64,000 nt of DNA, taken from assembly GCF_024710765.1 (NCBI RefSeq), contig NZ_JANJUE010000163.1, positions 1 to 64,000 of the forward strand, written 5' to 3'. The position numbers and the translations under genes are program-made. How positions within the stretch are numbered: the first letter of the stretch is position 1; every line of letters begins with the position of its first letter. The notes beneath the pieces were generated by a model, which was not told where the DNA came from, did no database searches, and saw only the letters and a program-made list of their open reading frames with translations. This DNA comes from Pseudoxanthomonas sp. (GTDB taxonomy: Bacteria > Pseudomonadota > Gammaproteobacteria > Xanthomonadales > Xanthomonadaceae). Shown here in pieces: positions 8,285 to 16,937 of the stretch.

Positions 8285-10447
8285 ATGAGCGCACGCACGT
8301 CTTTCACCGCCCTGGCCCTGGGCATCGCCCTGGCCCTGCCCGCGCAGGCCAACGAGGGCATGTGGATGCCCTCGCAGCTGCCGCAACTGGCCGGACCGTT
8401 GCGCCAGGCGGGATTCGAAGGCGATCCGGCCGCGCTGGCGGATCTGACCCGGCCACCGCTGAACGCGGTGGTCAAGGTCGGCGGTGCCACCGGCGCGTTC
8501 GTCTCCGCGGACGGTCTGGTGCTGACCAACCACCACGTGGCCTATGGCGTGATCCAGTACAACTCCAAGCCGGAGAAGAACCTGATCGACGAAGGCTACA
8601 CCGCCGCCGATCGCGGCGCGGAGCTGCCGGCCAACCCAGACTACCGGGTGCTGGTGACGGTGGGTTTCGACCGCGTCACCGACGAAGTGCTCAAGGCCGC
8701 CGAAGGCAAGACCGGGCGCGAGTACTACGACGCGGTGGATCGGGCCAACAAGCGCATCGTCAGCGAATGCGAGCAGGAAGCCGGCATGCGCTGCAGCGTG
8801 GCGACCATGTACTACGGCGCCGACTTCTACCGCATCAAGCAGCTGGAGTTGCGCGACATCCGCCTGGTTTATGCGCCGCCACGCGCGATCGGCAACTACG
8901 GCGACGAGGTCGACAACTTCATGTGGCCGCGCCACACCGGCGACTTCACCCTCCTGCGCGCCTACGTCGGCAAGGACGGCAAGCCGGCGGCGTACAGCCC
9001 GGACAACGTGCCCTACCGCGCGCCCGCGCACCTGCAGGTCGCGCTCGACGGCCCGAAGGAAGGCGACTTCGCCATGCTGGCCGGCTATCCGGGCATCACC
9101 TATCGCCATCGCTTCGCCAGCGAATTCAAGGATCGCATCGAATGGGGCCTGCCGGCGAACGTCGAGGTGCTGGATGCGTTGATCGACATCGTCCAGCGAC
9201 GCGGCAAGGCGGATCCGGCGGCCGGGGTGAAGTACGCCAGCCAGCTGTCCGGCCTGAAGAACAGCAGCAAGCGCTTCAGCGGCGAGCTGGAAGGGCTGCG
9301 CCGCAGCAACGCCATCCAGGTGCGCGCCGACGCGGAGCGGGCAATGTACGCGTGGCTGGCCAAATCGGGCGATGGCGCGCAGGCATTGCGGGCGCGCATC
9401 GATCAGGCCCAGGCCCTGCTGGATCAGGGCAGCGCGATGCGCGAGCGCGACCTGCTGGTCGGCATGATCGAGGGTCGCACCCAGCTGCTGCGCAGCGCGC
9501 TCTCCCTGCAGCGGCTGGCGCTGGAACGCGGCAAGGCCGATGCCGAACGCGAGAGCGGCTACCAGGAGCGCGACCTCGCCCTCATCGAAGGCCTGCTGAA
9601 GCAGGTGCAGCGCCGCTATGACGCCGGCATGGAGCGGGCATTCCTGACCGAACTGGTCGGACGCTACCAGAAGCTGCCCGACGCGCAGCGCCTGCCGGAG
9701 TTCGACGCCGCCTTCGGCCGCGACGCGGCCAGCCTGGAAGCCACCCTGGCGCGCGTCTACGGCGGCACCGGACTGGGCGACGAAGCGACCCGCGTGGGGC
9801 TGCTCAAGGCAGACGCCACCGCCATCACCGGCTCGCCGGATCCGCTGCTGAAGCTGGCCGCACAACTGCAGCCCGCCCTGCTGCGCCTGGAGAACGAACG
9901 CAAGCAGCGCGACGGCGACCTGCTGCGCCTGCGCCCGGCCTACATGCAGGCGCTGACCGGCTGGTACCGCAGCCAGGGACGCTCGGTCTATCCCGATGCC
10001 AACAGCACCCTGCGGGTCAGCTACGGCAAGGTGGAATCGCTGCACCCGCGCGACAGCGTGACCTATTCGCCGGTGACCACGGTGGCCGGCATCGTCGAGA
10101 AGAACACCAACACGGTGCCGTTCGACGCACCCAGGCCGCTGCTGGCGGCAATCGCCAAGGGCGATTTCGGCAGCACCGCCGATCCGGCGCTGAAGACCCA
10201 GACGGTCAACTTCCTGACCAACCTGGACACCACCGGCGGCAACTCGGGTTCACCCGTGCTCAACGCGCGCGGCCAGCTGATCGGCCTCAACTTCGACAGC
10301 AACTGGGAATCGGTCAGCGCCAGCTGGATGTTCGATCCGCGCTACAAGCGCGCCGTGCACGTGGACATGCGCTACATGCGCTGGCTGATGGCCAAGGTCC
10401 AACCGGCGCCGCATCTGCTGAAGGAAATGGGCCTGCCGGCGGAGTGA
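8285..10447 (+). CDS. S46 family dipeptidyl-peptidase (DPP7/DPP11 type)
   Basis: The protein has 720 residues with a Sec signal peptide ending ALPAQA, so it acts in the periplasm. S46 peptidases are chymotrypsin-fold serine exopeptidases that release dipeptides from polypeptide N-termini. The catalytic His lies in GLVLTNHHVAYG at about residues 83-84, an Asp lies in the GDEVDNFMWPRHTGDF segment, and the nucleophile Ser654 lies in TGGNSGSP. The position 18 residues after the catalytic serine, reported as Arg in DPP11 and Gly in DPP7, is Ser here. That argues against strict Asp/Glu specificity and for a DPP7-like enzyme. The start at 8285 is chosen because it begins the signal peptide. It stands alone and is followed by a hairpin. 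Confidence 0.9.
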   Translation: MSARTSFTALALGIALALPAQANEGMWMPSQLPQLAGPLRQAGFEGDPAALADLTRPPLNAVVKVGGATGAFVSADGLVLTNHHVAYGVIQYNSKPEKNLIDEGYTAADRGAELPANPDYRVLVTVGFDRVTDEVLKAAEGKTGREYYDAVDRANKRIVSECEQEAGMRCSVATMYYGADFYRIKQLELRDIRLVYAPPRAIGNYGDEVDNFMWPRHTGDFTLLRAYVGKDGKPAAYSPDNVPYRAPAHLQVALDGPKEGDFAMLAGYPGITYRHRFASEFKDRIEWGLPANVEVLDALIDIVQRRGKADPAAGVKYASQLSGLKNSSKRFSGELEGLRRSNAIQVRADAERAMYAWLAKSGDGAQALRARIDQAQALLDQGSAMRERDLLVGMIEGRTQLLRSALSLQRLALERGKADAERESGYQERDLALIEGLLKQVQRRYDAGMERAFLTELVGRYQKLPDAQRLPEFDAAFGRDAASLEATLARVYGGTGLGDEATRVGLLKADATAITGSPDPLLKLAAQLQPALLRLENERKQRDGDLLRLRPAYMQALTGWYRSQGRSVYPDANSTLRVSYGKVESLHPRDSVTYSPVTTVAGIVEKNTNTVPFDAPRPLLAAIAKGDFGSTADPALKTQTVNFLTNLDTTGGNSGSPVLNARGQLIGLNFDSNWESVSASWMFDPRYKRAVHVDMRYMRWLMAKVQPAPHLLKEMGLPAE

Positions 10448-10500
10448 GTGCACCACGCACCGCGCCGATGCGGCATCGGTGTTATGGGTGACAGGCAATG

Positions 10501-10521
10501 GTGGGCCGGTACCCGGCCCAC
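10501..10521. terminator. Hairpin between convergent genes
   Basis: A perfect 9-bp inverted repeat (GTGGGCCGG and its complement) with a TAC loop lies between the convergent S46-peptidase and nucleotidyltransferase genes. No T-run follows on either strand, so a bidirectional terminator role is inferred from position only. Confidence 0.4.
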
Positions 10522-10533
10522 GACGGCATCCGC

Positions 10534-11397
10534 CTAGCGCGCCGAGAAACCGATGGCCTGGCGGAAGAAGGCGTCCAGCGAACCTTCCTCCGCCTCGCGC
10601 AAGGGCAGTTGCATTGTTTCACGCCCCATCCGTTCGAGCTGCATCTCGATGAAATCGCTGACGACCGGAATGCGCGGACCATCGGCGACCTCGCCGCTGG
10701 CCCGCTTCACCACCAACAGCGCATCGATGGCCTCGCGCACCGGCCCGTTCGGCAGCCGCTTGTCCAGCAGTGCCTCGAATGCCATCGGGGGTGGTTGATC
10801 GGACGTTTCGATCCACAGGCAGGCCAGGATCGGACGCAGGACATACAGGTATTTCTTGGTCCGGATGCGCTCGCCGCGCAGGTAACCACGAAAGTTGGTC
10901 TTCGCCATGCTGTGATAGTGATGCCAGGCGGCCAACCGCGAGTAATGGCTTTCCGTCAGATCGCGGAGCCGCCCGGTGATCGCGGGGTCCTCGCGATAGA
11001 CGATCGGCGAACGCAGCCACTCGGACAGCGTGGGATTGCATTTGGACAACAGACGCAGCGCCTTGCGCAGATCCCAACCGCTGACATCCAGTTCGTCGTC
11101 TATCGGCAGCTCGATCACGTCCCGTTGCGGGGCACCTGGTCGCGTCCGTTCATTGACGGTCAGATACCACGCCGTGTCGTGCACGTAGATGAAACGCGCG
11201 TCGTAGTCGCTGTCCGGCGATGAGAAGCCCCAGCCGCGGCTGCCGGATTCGCAGGCGAATACGATGCGTACCGCGTGCCCGCGCTCGATGTCGGCCAGCG
11301 CGGCCAGGATGGCGGCGCGCTTCTCCGGCGCGATGGGATGGATGTCCGTTCCCGGTTGCGTCACGTGGTTCCCTGTTCGATGCCCGCTCGCAATCAA
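10534..11397 (-). CDS. RlaP-type (YcgL-like) predicted nucleotidyltransferase
   Basis: This 287-residue protein has a DNA-polymerase-beta-like nucleotidyltransferase motif near the N-terminus, FACESGSRGWGFSSPDSDYDARFIYVH, giving the GS...DxD metal-binding pattern. The following region, with LDVSGWDLRKALRLLSKCNPTLSEWLRSP and KTNFRGYLRGERIRTKKYLYVLRP, matches the RlaP/YcgL family. That family is associated by gene neighbourhood with RNA repair in many bacteria, but its substrate is not established. No RNA ligase or kinase gene adjoins it here. The first about 12 residues are not conserved, so the true start may be a little downstream. It lies just downstream of mnmG on the same strand, with about 10 bases between this start and the mnmG stop. 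Confidence 0.75.
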   Translation of the reverse strand: MIASGHRTGNHVTQPGTDIHPIAPEKRAAILAALADIERGHAVRIVFACESGSRGWGFSSPDSDYDARFIYVHDTAWYLTVNERTRPGAPQRDVIELPIDDELDVSGWDLRKALRLLSKCNPTLSEWLRSPIVYREDPAITGRLRDLTESHYSRLAAWHHYHSMAKTNFRGYLRGERIRTKKYLYVLRPILACLWIETSDQPPPMAFEALLDKRLPNGPVREAIDALLVVKRASGEVADGPRIPVVSDFIEMQLERMGRETMQLPLREAEEGSLDAFFRQAIGFSAR

Positions 11398-11407
11398 GCC
11401 AGGCGCA

Positions 11408-13297
11408 TCATGCCACCTGCGCGCGCCGCGCGCGGGTGAGGTGGACCAGCAGCAGCGAGATCGCGGCCGGGGTCATGCCCGGGATGCGCTGGGCCTGGCC
11501 GACGGTCTGCGGTTGCACGCGGGCCAGTTTCTGCTGCACTTCGGCCGACAGGCCATGCACGCCGGCGAAGTCGAAACCCTGCGGAATCGGGGTGGCCTCG
11601 TTGCGCTGCTGGCGTTCGATTTCCTCGCGCTGGCGATCCAGGTAGCCGGCGTATTTGACGCCGATTTCCACCTGCTCGGCGACCTTGGCGTCTTCCACCG
11701 CAGGTCCCAGCGCGGGCACCTTCATCAGCTTGGCGTAGTCGAGCTCGGGACGCTTGATCAGATCCAGCGCGCTGGTCTCGCGGCTGACCGCCACGCCCAG
11801 CACGCTCTCCAGCTCGCGACCCAGCGCGTTGTTGGGCGTGGCCCACAGCGCGCGCAGGCGCGCGGTCTCGCGTTGCACCGCTTCCTGCTTGGCGCTGAAG
11901 CGCGCCCAGCGCGCGTCGTCCACCAGGCCCAGCTCGCGGCCGACGCCGGTCAGGCGCTGGTCGGCGTTGTCCTCGCGCAGCTGCAGCCGGTACTCGGCGC
12001 GGCTGGTGAACATGCGGTAGGGCTCGTTGGTGCCATGCGTGATCAGATCGTCGATCAGCACGCCGATGTAGGCCTCGTCGCGGCGTGGCGACCACGCATC
12101 CTTCTGCTGCACGAAGCGGGCCGCGTTGAGGCCGGCGACCAGGCCCTGCGCGGCCGCTTCCTCGTAGCCGGTGGTGCCGTTGATCTGGCCGGCGAAGAAC
12201 AGGCCGGCGACGGCCTTGGTCTCCAGCGAGGACTTCAGCCCGCGTGGATCGAAGAAATCGTATTCGATGGCGTAGCCGGCGCGGGTGATGTGGGCCTGCT
12301 CGAAACCACGGATGCTGCGCACCAGATCCAGCTGCACGTCGAACGGCAACGAGGTCGAGATGCCGTTGGGATAGATCTCCACCACGTCCAGGCCTTCGGG
12401 CTCGACGAAGATCTGGTGGCTGGCCTTCTCGGCGAAACGCACCACCTTGTCCTCGATGGACGGGCAATAGCGCGGACCGATGCCCTCGATCTGGCCGGTG
12501 TACAGCGGCGAGCGGTGCAGCGCGTTGCGGATGATCTCGTGGGTGCGATCGCTGGTGTGGGTGATCCAGCAGGACACCTGCGCCGGGTGATCCGCCACGT
12601 CGCCGATGAAGGACATCACCGGCATCGGATCGTCGCCGGGCTGCTCCTCCATCACCGAATAGTCGAGCGTGCGGCCGTCGATGCGCGGCGGCGTGCCGGT
12701 CTTCAACCGATCCACGACGAAACGTCCTTCGCGCAGCTTGTGCGCCAGCGCGGTGGCCGGCGGATCGCCGGCGCGACCGGCGGCGTACTGGGTCTCGCCG
12801 ACATGGATCTTGCCGGCCAGGAAGGTGCCGGCGGTCAGCACCACCGCCGGAGCGTGGAAACGCAAGCCGGTCTGGGTGACCGCGCCGCGCACGCTTTCGT
12901 CCTCGATGATCAGATCGTCCACCGCCGCCTGGAACACGGTCAGGTTGGGCTGCGCCTCGACCGCGCTGCGGATGGCGCGGCGATACAGCGCGCGGTCGGC
13001 CTGGCAGCGGGTCGCCCGCACCGCCGGCCCCTTGGAGGCGTTGAGGGTGCGCCACTGGATGCCGGCGCGATCGGCGGCCCAAGCCATCACCCCGCCCAGC
13101 GCGTCGATTTCCTTGACCAGGTGCCCCTTGCCGATGCCGCCGATGGCGGGGTTGCAGCTCATCGCGCCGACGGTCTCGACGTTGTGGGTCAGCAGCAGGG
13201 TGCGCGCGCCGGCGCGGGCCGAGGCCAGCGCGGCCTCGGTGCCGGCATGGCCGCCGCCGATGATGATGACGTCGTAGCGGTAGAAGTCGTGATTCAT
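11408..13297 (-). CDS. mnmG: tRNA 5-carboxymethylaminomethyluridine synthesis enzyme MnmG (GidA)
   Basis: This 629-residue protein is the FAD-binding subunit that, with the GTPase MnmE, modifies uridine-34 of tRNAs reading split codon boxes. The N-terminus carries the FAD Rossmann motif [16 protein letters not shown]. Family signatures follow: [46 protein letters not shown] and [21 protein letters not shown]. The C-terminal helical MnmE-interaction region ends with [15 protein letters not shown]. Full family length is about 630 residues, so the gene is intact. The ATG at 13297 starts directly at the conserved N-terminal strand. In its upstream non-coding region a sigma-54-type promoter points the other way. 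Confidence 0.97.
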   Translation of the reverse strand: MNHDFYRYDVIIIGGGHAGTEAALASARAGARTLLLTHNVETVGAMSCNPAIGGIGKGHLVKEIDALGGVMAWAADRAGIQWRTLNASKGPAVRATRCQADRALYRRAIRSAVEAQPNLTVFQAAVDDLIIEDESVRGAVTQTGLRFHAPAVVLTAGTFLAGKIHVGETQYAAGRAGDPPATALAHKLREGRFVVDRLKTGTPPRIDGRTLDYSVMEEQPGDDPMPVMSFIGDVADHPAQVSCWITHTSDRTHEIIRNALHRSPLYTGQIEGIGPRYCPSIEDKVVRFAEKASHQIFVEPEGLDVVEIYPNGISTSLPFDVQLDLVRSIRGFEQAHITRAGYAIEYDFFDPRGLKSSLETKAVAGLFFAGQINGTTGYEEAAAQGLVAGLNAARFVQQKDAWSPRRDEAYIGVLIDDLITHGTNEPYRMFTSRAEYRLQLREDNADQRLTGVGRELGLVDDARWARFSAKQEAVQRETARLRALWATPNNALGRELESVLGVAVSRETSALDLIKRPELDYAKLMKVPALGPAVEDAKVAEQVEIGVKYAGYLDRQREEIERQQRNEATPIPQGFDFAGVHGLSAEVQQKLARVQPQTVGQAQRIPGMTPAAISLLLVHLTRARRAQVA

Positions 13298-13361
13298 GGT
13301 TCGTGTTCAGCCTTGTCGGCCGGCGTTCGCGTTGGAGGGCATCGGACCGGTGGTACCGGAT

Positions 13362-13376
13362 TGGCACGCTTCCTGC
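13362..13376 (+). promoter_or_regulatory. Sigma-54 type -24/-12 promoter
   Basis: The sequence TGGCACGCTTCCTGC contains a perfect TGGCACG -24 element and CTGC for TTGC at -12, with exactly ten bases between the invariant GG and GC. It points away from mnmG into a gene-free interval, and transcription would begin about 12 bases after it, near 13388. No activator site was identified. Confidence 0.5.
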
Positions 13377-13387
13377 GATGTATCCGC

Positions 13388-13500
13388 GGCACCCGATGTG
13401 GCAAGCGACAGGGGCGTGGGCTGGGATTGGAACAGGGGCCAGCCATGCGCACAGCGGGGATGCCGGGGGCCGGTAGTCGGGGGACTGCCGGCCCTTTTTT
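13388..13500 (+). ncRNA. Candidate small RNA bounded by sigma-54 promoter and terminator
   Basis: No credible reading frame lies on the plus strand of this roughly 110-base interval. It starts where the sigma-54-type promoter would initiate and ends at a 12-bp terminator hairpin with six Ts. It contains four GGA trinucleotides (GGGATT, TGGAAC, GGGGATG and GGGGGAC). Repeated GGA is a feature of RNAs that titrate RsmA/CsrA proteins, but I cannot show that the GGAs sit in loops. I do not recognise it as a known RNA family. The boundaries are inferred from the two signals. Confidence 0.4.
13467..13500 (+). terminator. Strong plus-strand intrinsic terminator
   Basis: The 12-bp stem pairs GGGCCGGTAGTC with GACTGCCGGCCC (one G-U pair) around a GGGG loop, and six Ts follow. 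No plus-strand gene lies upstream, as mnmG is on the other strand, so it must serve an untranslated transcript. Confidence 0.8.
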
Positions 13501-13531
13501 GTGCGCGAAGGATACCGCGTCGGGCAATGAA

Positions 13532-13553
13532 AAACCCGGCCGGAGCCGGGTTT
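13532..13553 (-). terminator. Terminator of the Tyr/Gly-rich lipoprotein gene
   Basis: The arms AAACCCGGC and GCCGGGTTT flank a four-base loop. Read on the minus strand the hairpin is followed by a T-run, which places it as the terminator of the gene at 13714-14289. Confidence 0.75.
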
Positions 13554-13713
13554 GAAGGGGCGCCGACGCCCGGCAGGGACCGGAACAGGGGGGATCCAGA
13601 ACTCCCCACCGGACGTCGACATGGAACCTTTATCGCCTGTGACGTCAGAAAGCGACGCAACCGGTCAACTTCGGTTCCAACGGCCCGACGGCCGGCGGGC
13701 CGTACCCCCCGGA

Positions 13714-14289
13714 TCAGTTCTCGATGACCCGGATCCGCCCGCCCCGCGGCTGGATCCGCGGCGTCCCCGCGGGACGTTCGTTGATGCTGCGGGGCATCGA
13801 TTGCGGCCGTGACGGCGCGCCCGGCGAGACCCGGGGAGGCACCCCCGGCGAGACTCTTGGCGGCATGCCGGGGCTGACCCGGCGGGGCGGCTGGCCCGGA
13901 ACCGCCGGCTGCTGGCCGTGCTCGCGCCAGGCGCCGCGGGTCGGGTCGCGCCAGGGCGCCGGGCGGTTGCCGCCCGGACCGCTGCCCGGCGGCGGCCTGT
14001 GGCCACCATGGTCGTGGCCCGGACGCGGGCGATGGACCGGCGGCGGGTAGTACGGGTAATACGGGCCGTAATAGCCGTAATAGGGCTGGCGGCCGTAGTA
14101 GGAGGGCCGGTTGTAGTAGCCACCGTAGTAGCCGCCATAGACCGGATAGCCGTAGGCATCGTAATAGCGGACCACCGGGCGCCCCTGGTAGTAACCGCCG
14201 GCCGCACTGGCGCCGACATGGTCATACGTCGCGCAACCGCTCAGTGCGGCCGCGGCGAACGCAGCGATGATCAGCATTCTTGGTTTCAT
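13714..14289 (-). CDS. Tyr/Gly/Pro-rich lipoprotein
   Basis: This 191-residue protein starts with a lipoprotein signal (MKPRMLIIAAFAAAALSGC), with the lipobox cysteine at residue 19. The mature part has a Tyr/Gly-rich segment (YYGGYYNRPSYYGRQPYYGYYGPYYPYYPPP). A Pro/Arg/Gly-rich tail follows, with three near-repeats of the form PPRVSPGMP/PPRVSPGVP/PPRVSPGAP. It is probably an exposed or periplasmic low-complexity envelope lipoprotein, and I do not recognise a functional family. A longer upstream frame is possible, but the lipoprotein signal fixes the start. It is a single gene with its own terminator. Confidence 0.7.
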   Translation of the reverse strand: MKPRMLIIAAFAAAALSGCATYDHVGASAAGGYYQGRPVVRYYDAYGYPVYGGYYGGYYNRPSYYGRQPYYGYYGPYYPYYPPPVHRPRPGHDHGGHRPPPGSGPGGNRPAPWRDPTRGAWREHGQQPAVPGQPPRRVSPGMPPRVSPGVPPRVSPGAPSRPQSMPRSINERPAGTPRIQPRGGRIRVIEN

Positions 14290-14438
14290 GTGCAGCCCCT
14301 GACTTTTCCTGCGGTAGCCAGCATCGGTCCGGCGGATTGAATCCGTGCTTAACCCTGGCCATCGTGCCACGGCGCTTCATCCCGCGTTGCGCTCCCGGCG
14401 GATCCAGTCCGGCCGGGTGGTGCGTTAACCTGTTGTCC

Positions 14439-15404
14439 ATGCCGCACACCCTGCCCACGTTCGACGATATCCTGGCCGCCGCCGCCCGCATCGCCCCGCA
14501 CGCCCATGCCACGCCGGTGCTGCATTCGCGCGAACTGGATGAACGCGCGGGCTGTTCGTTGTTCTTCAAGGCCGAACCCCTGCAGCGCAGCGGCGCGTTC
14601 AAGTTCCGCGGCGCCTGCAACGCGGTCTGGTCCCTGCCGGAGGCCGACGCCGGGCGCGGCGTGGTGACCCATTCCTCCGGCAATCACGGCGGTGCGCTGG
14701 CGCTGGCGGCCCGTACTCGCGGCATCCCGTGTCACGTGGTGGTGCCCGAGGGCGCCGTGGCCGCCAAGCTCGCGTCCATCGAACGCTACGGCGCGACCAT
14801 TCACCGCTGCGCGCCCACCCAGGCCGCGCGCGAGGCCGCCTGCGCCCGCGTGCAGGCCGGGACCGGCGCCCACCTGATCCACCCCTTCACCCATCCGGCG
14901 GTCATCGCCGGGCAGGGCACCGCCATCCTGGAACTGCATAACAGCCACGGGGCCTTCGACGCGGTGATGACCCCGGTCGGCGGCGGCGGCCTGAGCAGCG
15001 GCACCGCCATCGCGACCGCGCGGATGGCGCCGTCCTGCCGGATCTACGCGGCCGAACCGGCCGGCGCCGACGACACCGCGCGCTCGCTGGCGGCCGGCGA
15101 GCGCCTTGCCGACTTCACTCCTGACACGATCTGCGACGGCCTGCGGACGGCGGTGGGCGAACCCAACTTCGCGGCCCTTCGCGCGCATGGCGTGCAGGTA
15201 CTGGTGGCCGACGATCAGGAAACCATCAACGCGATGCGCCTGCTCTGGCAATGCCTGAAGCTCGTGGTCGAACCTTCCTCGGCGCTGGTGCTGGCGGCGG
15301 TGCTGAAGCACCGCGATCGCTTCACGGGCCAGCGGGTGGGCCTGGTGCTGTCCGGCGGCAACGTCGATTTGGATGCCCTGCCTTGGGGGCCGGCGTGGGC
15401 GTGA
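14439..15404 (+). CDS. PLP-dependent threonine/serine dehydratase or serine racemase-like enzyme
   Basis: This 321-residue protein is a fold-type II PLP enzyme of the threonine dehydratase/serine racemase group. The PLP lysine lies in RSGAFKFRGA at about residue 53, the substrate loop is THSSGNHGGALA, and the phosphate-binding glycine loop is GGGGLSSG. No C-terminal ACT-like regulatory domain is present, so it is not biosynthetic IlvA and resembles catabolic dehydratase or serine racemase proteins. These make 2-oxo acids and ammonia from Thr or Ser, or interconvert Ser enantiomers. Substrate choice cannot be decided from the sequence. The ATG starts the conserved domain. The next gene overlaps its stop as GTGA. 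Confidence 0.83.
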   Translation: MPHTLPTFDDILAAAARIAPHAHATPVLHSRELDERAGCSLFFKAEPLQRSGAFKFRGACNAVWSLPEADAGRGVVTHSSGNHGGALALAARTRGIPCHVVVPEGAVAAKLASIERYGATIHRCAPTQAAREAACARVQAGTGAHLIHPFTHPAVIAGQGTAILELHNSHGAFDAVMTPVGGGGLSSGTAIATARMAPSCRIYAAEPAGADDTARSLAAGERLADFTPDTICDGLRTAVGEPNFAALRAHGVQVLVADDQETINAMRLLWQCLKLVVEPSSALVLAAVLKHRDRFTGQRVGLVLSGGNVDLDALPWGPAWA

Positions 15405-16015
15405 GCGTGGCGCGGCGCAGGCGGCGCACGGGGTTCTGGGGCTGGTTTCGGCGCCTGCTGGTGCTGCTGCTGCTGTGGCTGGCCGGCGTGGCCGGCTACA
15501 TCACCTGGGTGGGCCAGCGCGATCAGGCCGCACCGGCCGACGCGATCATCGTGCTGGGCGCGGCGGCCTACGACGCCAAGCCTTCGCCGGTGTTCGAGGA
15601 GCGCATCCGCCACGGCATCGATCTGTACAAGCGCGGGATGGCCAAGACCCTGATCTTCACCGGTGGCTACGGGGGATCCGGCGCGCGTTTTTCCGAAGCG
15701 CAGGTCGGTCGCCGCTATGCGATCCGCCAGGGCGTCCCGCCCCGCGCCATCCTGATCGAATCGGTTTCCCGCAACACCCACGAGAACCTGCGCCAGGCCG
15801 CCGCGCTGATGCAGACCCACGATCTGCACCGCGCGATCGTCGTCAGCGACCCGCTGCACATGGCGCGCGCACTGCGCATCAGCCACGAACTGGGCATCGA
15901 CGCACTGGGCTCGCCCACGCCGACCACCCGTTTCCGCAGCTTCACCACCCGCTGGCGCTTCCTGCTGGCCGAGGTGTACTTCTTCCACCGCGATCGGTTG
16001 CCGCAATCGCGCTGA
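15401..16015 (+). CDS. YdcF/SanA-like DUF218 membrane protein
   Basis: This 204-residue protein starts at the GTG that overlaps the preceding stop. A very basic N-terminus (ARRRRRTG) is followed by one membrane helix (RLLVLLLLWLAGVAGYITWV). A DUF218 domain follows, with ADAIIVLGAAAYDAKPSPVFEERI, TLIFTGGYG, ESVSRNTHENL and AIVVSDPLHMARAL. The E/S/N-T-x-E-N and DPxHM motifs are typical of the YdcF/ElyC/SanA group of inner-membrane proteins. Members are tied to cell-envelope integrity and peptidoglycan precursor use (ElyC, SanA), but the reaction is unproven. It probably faces the periplasm, with the basic end in the cytoplasm. Confidence 0.85.
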   Translation: MSVARRRRRTGFWGWFRRLLVLLLLWLAGVAGYITWVGQRDQAAPADAIIVLGAAAYDAKPSPVFEERIRHGIDLYKRGMAKTLIFTGGYGGSGARFSEAQVGRRYAIRQGVPPRAILIESVSRNTHENLRQAAALMQTHDLHRAIVVSDPLHMARALRISHELGIDALGSPTPTTRFRSFTTRWRFLLAEVYFFHRDRLPQSR

Positions 16016-16070
16016 GACGGCGCCCCGGCTCCCGTCCGGGGGTATCATCCGGGTTTGCACCGACAAGGCC

Positions 16071-16505
16071 ATGCGCATGAAGATCGACGGCAACCGCAGG
16101 CAGGATCGCGCCACCGAACTGGTGCTGACCTATTACGCCGCCTTCAACCGCGGCGACTGGGACGGCATGCTGGCGCTGCTCACCGACGACGTGGTGCACG
16201 ACCTCAACCAGGGCGCGCGCGAAACCGGGCGCGAGGCCTTCGCCGCCTTCCTCGGCCGGATGAACGCCAGTTACCGCGAGCAGTTGCGCGACATCGTCGT
16301 GCTCGCCTCGCTGGACGGCGACCGCGCCGCCGCCGAATACGTCGTGCATGGCGAATACCTCAACACCGACGAAGGCCTGCCGCCGGCCAAGGGCCAGGCC
16401 TACGTGTTGCCCGGCGGCGCGTTCTTCGACATCCGCGATGACCGGATCGCACGGGTCACGAACTATTACAACCTGCAGGACTGGATTGCCCAGGTGAGCA
16501 AGTAG
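16071..16505 (+). CDS. NTF2-fold (SnoaL/ketosteroid isomerase-like) protein
   Basis: The protein has 144 residues. The helix-rich start ATELVLTYYAAFNRGDWDGMLALLTDDVVHDLNQGARETGREAF is the classic NTF2/SnoaL pattern, and DRIARVTNYYNLQDWIAQV gives the last strand and helix. The family is functionally diverse, including isomerases, hydrolases and binding proteins, and no catalytic assignment is possible. It has no signal peptide, so it is cytoplasmic. A second ATG two codons downstream is an equally possible start. It is followed by the dispersed repeats. Confidence 0.75.
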   Translation: MRMKIDGNRRQDRATELVLTYYAAFNRGDWDGMLALLTDDVVHDLNQGARETGREAFAAFLGRMNASYREQLRDIVVLASLDGDRAAAEYVVHGEYLNTDEGLPPAKGQAYVLPGGAFFDIRDDRIARVTNYYNLQDWIAQVSK

Positions 16506-16570
16506 TACTGCAGCTGGTTTCGGCGAGAGCGGACGGCAAATCCCCCCGACGGGGGCTTACGCAGCGCGAA

Positions 16571-16695
16571 CAGCAAATCCCCCTCGGTCCCCCTTCTGCG
16601 AAGGGGGAGGAACGGCCGGGCTTCGGTTCGGGAGTCCCCTTGATCAGCCATTCGGCGGTTGAAAGCGACAAAGGGGGGCGGCGGGGGATTTGCGT
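16571..16695. repeat. Dispersed palindromic repeat, copy 1
   Basis: This copy starts GCAAATCCCCCTCGGTCCCCC and ends in the complement GGGGGATTTGCGT. Inside are a hairpin (CCCCCTTCTGCGAAGGGGG) and the segment CATTCGGCGGTTGAAAGCGAC. It is about 85-90% identical to the next copy. A shorter related piece lies upstream, at about 16530-16560. It looks like a REP/MITE-type intergenic element without a transposase. Confidence 0.75.
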
Positions 16696-16702
16696 GGAGC
16701 GG

Positions 16703-16840
16703 ACGGCAAATCCCTCTCGGTCCCCCTTCCGCGAAGGGGGAGGAACGGCGGGCTTCGGTTCGGGAGCCCCCTTGATTAGCCATTCGGCGGTTGAAAGCGA
16801 CCAAGGGGGCGGGCGCCAGCGGGCGACTGGGGATTTGCGT
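16703..16840. repeat. Dispersed palindromic repeat, copy 2
   Basis: This is a tandem second copy in the same orientation, separated from copy 1 by a few bases. It carries the same CCCCCTTCCGCGAAGGGGG hairpin, the same CATTCGGCGGTTGAAAGCGAC core and the same GGGGATTTGCGT end. It differs by scattered substitutions and by an insertion of roughly a dozen bases near the right end. Copies 1 and 2 fill most of the gene-free interval 16506-16937. I see no gene there. Confidence 0.75.
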
Positions 16841-16937
16841 GGGATGCGGGAAGGCCCGGCATCTCCATGCAGCGCGTGACGGCAAAGCCGGCATCCGCCA
16901 CGCAATCCATCCGGCGCGTGGGCGCAATCCGCCAGCG

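Noticed and set aside
16571..16840. CRISPR-like tandem repeats
   Set aside because: There are only two long copies with palindromic ends and no regular spacers or cas genes.
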